From: Microvirga makkahensis
GTDB lineage: Bacteria; Pseudomonadota; Alphaproteobacteria; Rhizobiales; Beijerinckiaceae
Length of the DNA stretch: 64,000 nucleotides
Assembly (NCBI RefSeq): GCF_009830105.1
Contig: NZ_WURB01000016.1
Coordinates: 25,904 to 89,903 of the forward strand
Direction: 5' to 3'
Shown here: positions 57,593 through 64,000 of the stretch, one piece after another
Position numbering within the stretch: position 1 is the first letter of the stretch
Layout of the letters: the number at the start of each line of letters is the position of its first letter
Notes under the pieces: generated by a model
What the model was told of the DNA's origin: nothing
What the model saw: the letters and a program-made list of their open reading frames with translations, nothing else
The model's database searches: none
Made by a program: the position numbers and the translations under genes

Positions 57593-57759
57593 GGGGTGGG
57601 AGCATGACGCTCCTTTCTGTCAGGCCGCGCTTCTTTCGGGAACTCTCGAAGCCACCTGCCTAAGAATTCATCAAACAGGGCTTTTTCTGGCCATTTGCGG
57701 CCTGCCCAGGAAAGAGGCAGGGCAGCCGCTCCCTGGCGGACTGACCTGCCGGACTGACT

Positions 57760-57774
57760 TGGCACGATCATTGC
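57760..57774 (+). promoter_or_regulatory. Sigma-54 promoter of glnK-amtB
   Basis: TGGCACGATCATTGC gives GG and GC exactly 10 bases apart, matching the -24/-12 consensus. It lies 94 bases upstream of the glnK start, so the operon should be nitrogen-regulated through NtrC. Confidence 0.88.
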
Positions 57775-57867
57775 TTATCCCCCTCCCGACACCTGCCCCG
57801 AGCGGCGGGTTCATGTAGAAACCATGGCTCGACGATCTCGGGCCAGCGTCTCAAAGGGGGCCAACCC

Positions 57868-58206
57868 ATGAAAATCGTGATGGCGGTCATCAAGCCGTTC
57901 AAGCTGGAGGAGGTGCGCGACGCCCTTACCGCTCTCGGCGTGCACGGGCTCACAGTGACCGAGGTGAAGGGATACGGACGGCAGAAGGGCCACACGGAAA
58001 TCTACCGCGGCGCCGAATACGCCGTGAGCTTCCTGCCGAAGCTCAAGATCGAGGTGGCGGTGGCATCCGACCTCGTGCCGGAGGTGATCGATGCGATCAC
58101 CTCAGCCGCGCGCACGGGCCAGATCGGCGACGGCAAGATCTTCGTCACCTCCCTCGAAAAGGCGGTCCGCATCCGCACGGGCGAGACCGATTCCGATGCC
58201 CTGTGA
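57868..58206 (+). CDS. glnK: Nitrogen regulatory protein P-II (GlnK type)
   Basis: A 112-residue trimeric sensor of 2-oxoglutarate, ATP and ADP. The T-loop is EVKGYGRQKGHTEIYRGAEY with the uridylylation tyrosine at position 51, and TGQIGDGKIFVTSLEKAVRIRTGE closes the family signature. Linkage to amtB and the sigma-54 promoter point to GlnK rather than GlnB. It regulates AmtB and glutamine synthetase adenylylation. Confidence 0.95.
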   Translation: MKIVMAVIKPFKLEEVRDALTALGVHGLTVTEVKGYGRQKGHTEIYRGAEYAVSFLPKLKIEVAVASDLVPEVIDAITSAARTGQIGDGKIFVTSLEKAVRIRTGETDSDAL

Positions 58207-58240
58207 TCCCTTTCCCGCTGTTTTCCGGAGTTTTGATCCG

Positions 58241-59596
58241 ATGAAGTCCCGTCATTCCATTCTGCCCGCCCTTCTGCCCGCGCTCGGCGCGCTGGCTCTG
58301 GGCCTCGCTGCCGAGCCCGCCCTCGCGCAGGAGGCTGCTGCGGCGGCTCCCACGGTCAACAAGGGCGACACCGCCTGGATGCTCGTCTCCACGCTCCTGG
58401 TGATCCTCATGACGATCCCGGGCCTCGCCCTGTTCTATGGCGGCCTCGTGCGCACCAAGAACATGCTGTCCGTGCTCATGCAGGTCTTCGCGGTGTTCAG
58501 CCTCGTGGCCATCCTATGGGTGATTTACGGCTATTCGCTCGCCTTCACGTCGGGCGGCGAGGGAGCCCTGGGTGCCATCATCGGCGGCTTCTCCAAAGCC
58601 TTCCTGGCTGGCGTGACCACGGATTCCACCGCGGACACCTTCACCAAGGGCGTCGCCATCCCTGAACTCACCTTCGTGGCGTTCCAGCTCACCTTCGCGT
58701 GCATCACCCCCGCCCTGATCGTGGGCGCCTTCGCCGAACGCATCAAGTTCTCCGCCGTGATGCTGTTCACGGGTCTGTGGGTGACCTTCGTCTATCTGCC
58801 TATCGCCCACATGGTCTGGTTCTCGGAGGGCTATCTCTTCGGACTCGGCGCTCTCGATTTCGCGGGCGGCACTGTGGTTCACATCAATTCCGGCGTGGCC
58901 GGTCTCGTCGGCGCCCTCCTCGTCGGCAAGCGCATCGGCTACGGCCGCGACCTGATGGCCCCACACTCGCTGACCCTCACCTTCGTGGGCGCCTGCCTCC
59001 TGTGGGTCGGCTGGTTCGGCTTCAACGCCGGCTCGAACCTCGAGGCCACAGGCGGCGCGGCCCTCGCGCTCCTCAACACCATCGTCGCGCCTGCCGCGGC
59101 CGGCCTCGCCTGGATGACCGTCGAGGCCATGGGCAAGGGCAAGGCTTCGCTGCTCGGCATCGCCTCGGGCGCGGTCGCGGGCCTCGTGGCCATCACCCCC
59201 GCCGCCGGCCTCGCTGGCCCGATGGGCTCCATCGTGCTCGGCCTCGTGGCGGGTGCCGTCTGCTATTTCGCGGTAACGGCCGTGAAGAACGCCCTCGGCT
59301 ACGACGACGCGCTCGACGTCTTCGGCATCCACGGCGTGGGCGGCATCATCGGCGCCATCGGCACCGGCATCGTGGCGGCTCCGTCCTTGGGCGGTTACGG
59401 CGCGGGCGAATACAGCATCGGCGGTCAGGTGTGGACTCAGATCGTCGCCACCGCGGTGACGCTGGTGTGGACGGGAATCGGCTCGCTGGTCCTCTTCAAG
59501 ATCGTCGACGCGATCGTTGGCCTGCGCGTCACGCAGGACGCCGAGCGCGAGGGCCTCGACCTCGCGGACCACGGCGAGCGCGCCTACAACTACTAG
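58241..59596 (+). CDS. amtB: Ammonium transporter
   Basis: A 451-residue channel of the Amt/Rh family with a signal peptide (LGALALGLAAEPALAQ) and eleven helices. TAWMLVSTLLVILMTIPGLALFYGG opens the core, AERIKFSAVMLFTGLWVTFVY, FAGGTVVHINSGVAGLVGA and FGIHGVGGIIGAIGTG hold the pore histidines. It conducts ammonium and is blocked by GlnK under nitrogen excess. It follows glnK with 34 bases between and ends at a strong terminator. Confidence 0.96.
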   Translation: MKSRHSILPALLPALGALALGLAAEPALAQEAAAAAPTVNKGDTAWMLVSTLLVILMTIPGLALFYGGLVRTKNMLSVLMQVFAVFSLVAILWVIYGYSLAFTSGGEGALGAIIGGFSKAFLAGVTTDSTADTFTKGVAIPELTFVAFQLTFACITPALIVGAFAERIKFSAVMLFTGLWVTFVYLPIAHMVWFSEGYLFGLGALDFAGGTVVHINSGVAGLVGALLVGKRIGYGRDLMAPHSLTLTFVGACLLWVGWFGFNAGSNLEATGGAALALLNTIVAPAAAGLAWMTVEAMGKGKASLLGIASGAVAGLVAITPAAGLAGPMGSIVLGLVAGAVCYFAVTAVKNALGYDDALDVFGIHGVGGIIGAIGTGIVAAPSLGGYGAGEYSIGGQVWTQIVATAVTLVWTGIGSLVLFKIVDAIVGLRVTQDAEREGLDLADHGERAYNY

Positions 59597-59673
59597 AGAA
59601 CAACCCGCCTCGCCCGGCGGCCGCGACGTCACCGGGCGATGCGTCAACGAAGCCTTCCAGAGGCTCGCAAAGG

Positions 59674-59702
59674 AAAGCCCCGGCTCGCGCGGCCGGGGCT
59701 TT
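59674..59702 (+). terminator. Terminator after amtB
   Basis: Perfect 11-base arms AAAGCCCCGGC and GCCGGGGCTTT, loop of 7 bases. It ends the glnK-amtB unit. Confidence 0.9.
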
Positions 59703-59735
59703 TCCCGTGAAGATGATCGCCTTCCGATCCTTCGC

Positions 59736-59823
59736 CGTCATCCCCGGCCTGGCCGGGATCCAAGTCCTTCCACGCGGCGCTTCCCGCAGACGTGGATGGC
59801 CGGGTCAAGCCCGGCCATGACGG
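59736..59823. repeat. Dispersed GTCAT/CCGG palindromic repeat, copy 10
   Basis: The clearest full copy: GTCATCCCCGGCCTGGCCGGGATC, a spacer with CGCGGCGCTTCCCGC, then GTGGATGGCCGGGTCAAGCCCGGCCATGACGG. It separates amtB from the copper cassette. Confidence 0.75.
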
Positions 59824-59833
59824 TGGAAGAGCA

Positions 59834-60436
59834 TCACCTGTTCTTGATCAGCTGCCTCAACTTTTCACGGCGGATCTCGGCGGATTCCTGAAAATTCGAC
59901 GTGCCGTAGAAATCACCCTTGCTGTCCATGAGGAAGATTGTGGCGGAGTGATCCATGGTGTAGCCGGAATCGGTGGGCACCTTGCGGTGATAGATCTTGT
60001 AGGCTTTCGCCACCGCGGCGATCTCATCCGTCGTTCCGGTGAGCCCCACGATGCGGGGATCGAAGGACGACAGATAGGTCTTCATCAGTTCCGGCGTATC
60101 CTGCTCGGGATCGACGGTGATGAAGGCCACCCGCAGCTTGTCCGCATCGGGACCCAGCGCCGCGAGATCCTGCGTGAGATCGTAGAGCGTAGTCGGGCAG
60201 ACCTCCGGGCAATGGGTGAAGCCGAAGAACACCGCGAAGGGCTTGCCCTTCAGATCCGCGTCCGTGAACGGCTTGCCCTCGTGCGACGTCAGCCGGAACG
60301 GCCCGCCAATCGGCACGCGGGAGGCGCTCTGCTGCTGTGCCGGGGGATAGACCACCAGCCAGAACGTCGCGCCCAGAGCCAGCAGCCCAAGAGCAAAGGT
60401 GATGAGCGGAATGAGAAGAGAGCGCTTGAGAGCCAT
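59834..60436 (-). CDS. SCO family copper chaperone (SCO1/SenC)
   Basis: A 200-residue membrane-anchored thioredoxin-fold protein that delivers copper to the CuA site of cytochrome c oxidase. One N-terminal helix is followed by the copper motif GFTHCPEVCPTT (cysteines at about 76 and 80) and a later MDHSATIFLMD with the histidine ligand. It is the last gene of a three-gene minus-strand run, 15 bases after the PCuAC fusion gene. Confidence 0.93.
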   Translation of the reverse strand: MALKRSLLIPLITFALGLLALGATFWLVVYPPAQQQSASRVPIGGPFRLTSHEGKPFTDADLKGKPFAVFFGFTHCPEVCPTTLYDLTQDLAALGPDADKLRVAFITVDPEQDTPELMKTYLSSFDPRIVGLTGTTDEIAAVAKAYKIYHRKVPTDSGYTMDHSATIFLMDSKGDFYGTSNFQESAEIRREKLRQLIKNR

Positions 60437-60451
60437 GGTTCACACTCCCTC

Positions 60452-61399
60452 TCAGTGCCTGTGTCCGTTCGCGGCGGGTGCCGCGCCGCCCATGCCGCGC
60501 ACGGTGAATACCACCTCGACCGGTCCGGCCTTCTCGAACACGAGCGTGCCTTTCACCGTCTGGCCTTCCTTCAGGGGCTCCTTCAGGTCCATGAGCATGA
60601 GATGATGGCCGCCGGGCTTCAGGTCGACGGTGGCGCCGGGCTTGATCTCAATCCCGCCCTGAACCGGCCTCATGCGCATGATGTCCCCCTCCATGGCCAT
60701 CTCGTGCGCCTCGACGCGCGATGCGCCCGGGAAGGAACCGCCGATCAGCCGGTCCGCCTCCTGCCCGGTGTTGGTGATGCGCAGGTAGCCGCCCCCCACC
60801 TTCGCACCGTCCGGCGTCGCGCGCGACCAGGGCTGCTCGATGGTGAGCGTTCCCGCCTTCTGCGCAACAGGGGCCGCATTCGCCGCCGCCGCGATCCTCA
60901 CGCCGGGCGCGGGCGAGACGAGCTGATGCGGGTCCTCGCCCGCGCCGGGCACCTGCACCCATTCCGCGACGCCCTTCTCGCATTCCTGCACCACGGGGAA
61001 ATAGACCGTCGCGCCCGGCTGATAGGCATCGGTGAAGTACGCCCGGAACACGAACTCGTCATAGTAGGCGTCGTCGAGAGACCCGGACCAGATGATGTCG
61101 GTCACGCCTTCGGAGACGGCCTCCCCATGCACCTGATAGGCGCGCACGTAGGCGCCCCTGCTCGTCTCGAGTTTCCATCCGGCCTTCGGCATGGGTTTGA
61201 CGTCCACGACCCCTTCGGGAATGCGCACGCGCACCTTCAGGGTCGGCTGGCCGTCGCAGCCGTGGGGAACGCGCAGGACGGCCTTGTAGGTGGCGTTGGG
61301 AGTGGCCTCGGCCGTCTCGAAGGAGACATGGGCGAGAGCAGGCATGGCAAGGGCGGAAAGAGCGGCGGCGAGTGCACCGCGCATGCGGAGTGACATCAT
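60452..61399 (-). CDS. DUF1775 (YcnI-like) and PCuAC copper-binding fusion
   Basis: A 315-residue exported protein. After the signal peptide (LAAALSALAMPALA) the mature part would begin HVSFE, so its N-terminal His can form a copper-binding histidine brace as in YcnI. Residues 24-160 are a DUF1775 domain; residues about 185-303 are a PCuAC copper chaperone with the ligand set EAHEM (His232, Met234), MRMR (Met241/243) and GGHHLMLMDL (His265/266, Met268/270). Fused forms of the two are known but uncommon. It likely shuttles copper for oxidase assembly with SCO. A closing His-rich tail (NGHRH) is also present. Confidence 0.88.
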   Translation of the reverse strand: MMSLRMRGALAAALSALAMPALAHVSFETAEATPNATYKAVLRVPHGCDGQPTLKVRVRIPEGVVDVKPMPKAGWKLETSRGAYVRAYQVHGEAVSEGVTDIIWSGSLDDAYYDEFVFRAYFTDAYQPGATVYFPVVQECEKGVAEWVQVPGAGEDPHQLVSPAPGVRIAAAANAAPVAQKAGTLTIEQPWSRATPDGAKVGGGYLRITNTGQEADRLIGGSFPGASRVEAHEMAMEGDIMRMRPVQGGIEIKPGATVDLKPGGHHLMLMDLKEPLKEGQTVKGTLVFEKAGPVEVVFTVRGMGGAAPAANGHRH

Positions 61400-61443
61400 G
61401 GATAGGCGTCCTGTGAGAGTTCGGTTGGTCGGTGGAGAAACGA

Positions 61444-61824
61444 TCAGCCGAGACGCGGCGGCGCGCGCGATCCGACAGGAAGGACGGTGGAGAAGAGATG
61501 GACGGCCGACGGATCCGCCTGAACATGCTCGTCGAGAGTGACGGGTGCGAGGCGCACGGCTGGAACGAATGCAGGAGCGGGTCCGGCCGCTCCCCCGCCA
61601 TGGCAGCTCAGGGTGCAGCACAGCCCGTCGTGGCCGTTGGCCGGGGCGGGATCGGGCCGGGTCTGGCCGTCTTGCAGGCAGAGGATTCCTCCAGGCCCGG
61701 CGGCCTGCGCCGCATGGGCCGCGCCGCCGAACGAGGCGAAAACCGTCTGCAGCACGAGCACATAGGCCGTCAGCGCCGTCAGAACGGCGCGTCTGAAAGA
61801 GGTGATGGGGGCCATGCGCGTCAT
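61444..61824 (-). CDS. DUF2946-like Cys/His-containing exported protein
   Basis: A 126-residue protein with one N-terminal hydrophobic stretch (AVLTALTAYVLVLQTVFASF) and a cluster of potential metal ligands in GILCLQDGQ and GHDGLCCTLSCHGGG. This resembles DUF2946 and similar small proteins found beside copper genes. It is upstream of the DUF1775-PCuAC gene on the same strand with a gap of 44 bases. A start at 61815 is nearly as good. The role is presumed in copper handling, from context only. Confidence 0.65.
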   Translation of the reverse strand: MTRMAPITSFRRAVLTALTAYVLVLQTVFASFGGAAHAAQAAGPGGILCLQDGQTRPDPAPANGHDGLCCTLSCHGGGAAGPAPAFVPAVRLAPVTLDEHVQADPSAVHLFSTVLPVGSRAPPRLG

Positions 61825-61882
61825 GGCCGGGACACTGATCCGTCCGCCCCCTTCCGTCAACAGCGCAAAAAAGCCCACAGGG

Positions 61883-61897
61883 TTAAAGGACCCTTAA
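61883..61897. promoter_or_regulatory. CtrA-like binding site (TTAA-N7-TTAA) upstream of ftsK
   Basis: TTAAAGGACCCTTAA followed by CCC, and also part of a GGGTTAA...TTAACCC inverted repeat. It lies 62 bases upstream of the ftsK start and 59 bases upstream of the divergent DUF2946-like gene. CtrA control of cell-division genes is known in this class. Confidence 0.55.
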
Positions 61898-61958
61898 CCC
61901 GCCGTGCCTAGGATCCGGGCACGTTCGTCTCTTCCTGTCCGATTTCCAGAGTGGTCTG

Positions 61959-64000
61959 ATGCGTACGGCACGCCGTTCCTCCTCTTCCGCCTATGACGGT
62001 CTTTTCAGCGGTCTGCAGACGTTCCTCGCCCGCCGGACGCAGGAACTGACGGGCCTGTGCCTCGTCGCTGTGGCCGGAGCGGTGGCGGTGGCGCTCGCCA
62101 CCTGGTCGGTGGACGATCCGAGCCTCAACAACGCCACCGATCGTCCCGTTCACAACATGCTGGGCTGGCCCGGCGCCATCGTGGCCGACCTGCTGATGCA
62201 GCTCCTGGGCCTCGGCGCCATCGCGGCCGTCCTGCCGCTGACGCTCTGGGGCTGGCGCCTCATGAAATCGGGCGAGCTCGGCCGCCTGCAGCTGCGGTTC
62301 GCCCTCTGGGTGATCGGCACGGGCGCCGCGACGGCCCTGGCCAGCGCCATGCCCACCACCGGTCGCTGGCCCCTGCCGACGGGCCTCGGCGGCGTGACCG
62401 GCGATGCGATCCTCACGGGCGCGAAGGCGATCACGGGCCTGTCCAGCGGCTCCGGGAGCGCTGTCCTGGGCTTCCTGTTTGCGGGCATCGCGATCTTAAG
62501 CCTCACCGCCGCCTGCGGGCTCAGCCCCAACGAGCAGCACTCCTACGACGAGCTGGACGAGGAAGAGGCTCCCCGCCCGGTCCGGCGCCGCCACATCGCC
62601 GATGGAGACGAGGCCGAGGAAGCCGGTCACGACGAGCCGGGCTGGGGCATCGTCTCCCTCGGCGCGCTCGCCCATGGCCTTATGAGCCTTCGCGCCGCCG
62701 CGCGCCGCTGGAGCGAGGGACGTCGCGCGCCCGACGTGGACGAGGATTTCGAGCCCGCCCCGCAGCCCCGCCGCGCCGGACGGAGCGGCGCTGCGCGCCG
62801 CGAACCCGTGCTCGATTCTCCTCCCGCCCGCGTCTCGCGAACGGCCGCCGCGCAGGCCGATGAGGACGAGGACGAGGGGTACGACGATGCGCCCATGGCG
62901 CAGCCGGTGCCCCGCGCCGCCATGCGGCCGGAGCCTGTCTCGCCCCGCGTCGCGCCTGGGCCGAGCGCACCGAAACCCGGCAGGCGCATGGCGCGGGAGG
63001 CGCAGCCCTCGCTGCTGGACGACGGGAATTATCAGCTGCCGCAGCTGAACCTGCTCGCGGAGCCCAAGAAGGCATCGGCCCCCCTGATCTCGGCGGAGGC
63101 GCTCGAGCAGAACGCCAATCTGCTGGAGAGCACGCTGGAGGATTTCGGCGTGCGCGGCGCGATCACCAAGGTCAATCCCGGCCCGGTCGTCACCCTCTAC
63201 GAGCTGGAGCCGGCGCCCGGGACGAAATCCTCGCGGGTGATCTCGCTCGCCGACGACATCGCCCGCTCCATGAGCGCGGTCTCGGCCCGTGTGGCGGTGG
63301 TGCAGGGCCGCAACGCCATCGGCATCGAGCTGCCCAACCACAAGCGCGAGACCGTGTATCTGCGGGAACTCCTCGCCTCACAGGATTTCGAGACAACCAA
63401 GCAGAAGCTTGCGCTCTGCCTCGGCAAGACCATCGGCGGCGAGCCCATCATCGCGGATCTCGCCCGCATGCCGCATCTCCTGGTCGCGGGCACCACCGGC
63501 TCGGGCAAGTCGGTGGCCATCAACACCATGATCCTGTCACTGGTCTACCGGCTGACGCCGGCCGAGTGCCGTCTGATCATGGTGGACCCGAAGATGCTCG
63601 AACTCTCCGTCTATGACGGCATTCCGCACCTGCTCACCCCCGTGGTCACCGACCCGAAGAAGGCGGTGATCGCCCTCAAATGGGCGGTGCGCGAGATGGA
63701 GGACCGCTATCGCAAGATGTCGAAGCTCGGGGTGCGCAACATCGACGGCTTCAACGCTCGCGTATCCGAGGCGAAAGCCCGCGGCGAGACCATCACGCGC
63801 ACGGTGCAGACTGGGTTCGACCGCGAGACCGGCGAGGCGATCTACGAGGACGAGGTGATGGACCTCGAGCCCCTGCCCTACATCGTGGTGATCGTGGACG
63901 AGATGGCCGACCTGATGATGGTGGCCGGCAAGGAGATCGAAGGTGCGATCCAGCGTCTCGCCCAGATGGCGCGCGCGGCGGGCATCCACGTGATCCTGGC
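61959..64000 (+). CDS. ftsK: DNA translocase FtsK, 3' end missing
   Basis: The frame starts at ATG 61959 and runs off the window after 680 residues. About four helices at the N-terminus ([33 protein letters not shown] and others) anchor it at the septum, a charged Pro/Arg/Glu-rich linker follows (about residues 190-350), and the motor domain begins near residue 360. Walker A is [14 protein letters not shown], Walker B is [13 protein letters not shown]. The remaining motor and the gamma domain that reads KOPS lie outside. FtsK pumps DNA and activates XerCD at the division site. Confidence 0.96.
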   Translation, partial: MRTARRSSSSAYDGLFSGLQTFLARRTQELTGLCLVAVAGAVAVALATWSVDDPSLNNATDRPVHNMLGWPGAIVADLLMQLLGLGAIAAVLPLTLWGWRLMKSGELGRLQLRFALWVIGTGAATALASAMPTTGRWPLPTGLGGVTGDAILTGAKAITGLSSGSGSAVLGFLFAGIAILSLTAACGLSPNEQHSYDELDEEEAPRPVRRRHIADGDEAEEAGHDEPGWGIVSLGALAHGLMSLRAAARRWSEGRRAPDVDEDFEPAPQPRRAGRSGAARREPVLDSPPARVSRTAAAQADEDEDEGYDDAPMAQPVPRAAMRPEPVSPRVAPGPSAPKPGRRMAREAQPSLLDDGNYQLPQLNLLAEPKKASAPLISAEALEQNANLLESTLEDFGVRGAITKVNPGPVVTLYELEPAPGTKSSRVISLADDIARSMSAVSARVAVVQGRNAIGIELPNHKRETVYLRELLASQDFETTKQKLALCLGKTIGGEPIIADLARMPHLLVAGTTGSGKSVAINTMILSLVYRLTPAECRLIMVDPKMLELSVYDGIPHLLTPVVTDPKKAVIALKWAVREMEDRYRKMSKLGVRNIDGFNARVSEAKARGETITRTVQTGFDRETGEAIYEDEVMDLEPLPYIVVIVDEMADLMMVAGKEIEGAIQRLAQMARAAGIHVIL

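Larger units (their letters stand above)
57365..57867. other. 503-base intergenic region upstream of glnK
   Basis: Contains, in order, a run of ten Gs (57379-57388), repeat copy 9 (57505-57592) and the sigma-54 promoter at 57760-57774. No coding sequence or structured RNA is recognised. Short frames here lack ribosome-binding sites. Confidence 0.55.

Overview
The window is a stretch of high-G+C chromosome from an alphaproteobacterium, most likely order Hyphomicrobiales (Rhizobiales). The evidence is the gene order: acnA, the ccm genes, ispZ, ftsY, mtaB, dapF, ffh, rpsP, rimM, trmD, rplS, leuC, leuD, leuB and asd lie in one neighbourhood, with ubiH, tesB, glnK, amtB and ftsK at the far end. 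CtrA-like boxes (TTAA-N7-TTAA) and an Omp25/31-type outer-membrane protein agree with this. A Microvirga- or Methylobacterium-like lineage is a guess from general style. Nearly everything is housekeeping. I see no prophage, insertion sequence, CRISPR array, integrase or plasmid function.

Layout. 1-10.9 kb: partial LysE exporter, a large TPP-dependent (AceE/transketolase-like) enzyme, an AAA ATPase, tRNA-Gly(GCC), a ProXp-type editing protein, a thioredoxin-TPR/LON-domain/Trm112 run, a DUF429 protein with a serine/threonine dehydratase, and a beta-carbonic anhydrase. 10.9-25.8 kb: asd, sulfite-oxidase-type molybdoenzyme, leuB, a phosphoesterase plus kinase-USP operon, LysE, MltB-type transglycosylase, leuD, a decayed LysR gene, small proteins, leuC and rplS. 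26-31.8 kb: HxlR regulator and divergent PLP enzyme, then trmD, rimM, rpsP and ffh on the minus strand. 32-36.4 kb: beta-barrel protein, a long AT-richer gap with a frameshifted small gene, a lipoprotein, an MBL hydrolase and a GyrI-like protein. 36.4-47.8 kb: dapF-mtaB, RluA enzyme, ftsY-ispZ, a membrane adenylate cyclase, and the cytochrome c maturation genes split by an inverted M23 peptidase gene. 48-64 kb: acnA, GNAT enzyme, ppa, an RTX adhesin-like protein, a UbiH-type hydroxylase, tesB, glnK-amtB behind a sigma-54 promoter, a copper-handling trio (SCO, DUF1775-PCuAC fusion, Cys-rich DUF2946-like protein) and the 5' part of ftsK.

Many intergenic gaps carry copies of an imperfectly palindromic repeat of about 60-95 bp with GTCAT...CCGG ends (ten copies recognised). 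Two gaps carry a different element made of two adjacent hairpins with GCATCG/CGATGC ends. These repeats, the two interrupted operons, the kinase/phosphatase pair, the DUF1775-PCuAC fusion and several decayed or unrecognised small genes are the points most worth a second look. No clearly new multigene system is evident.
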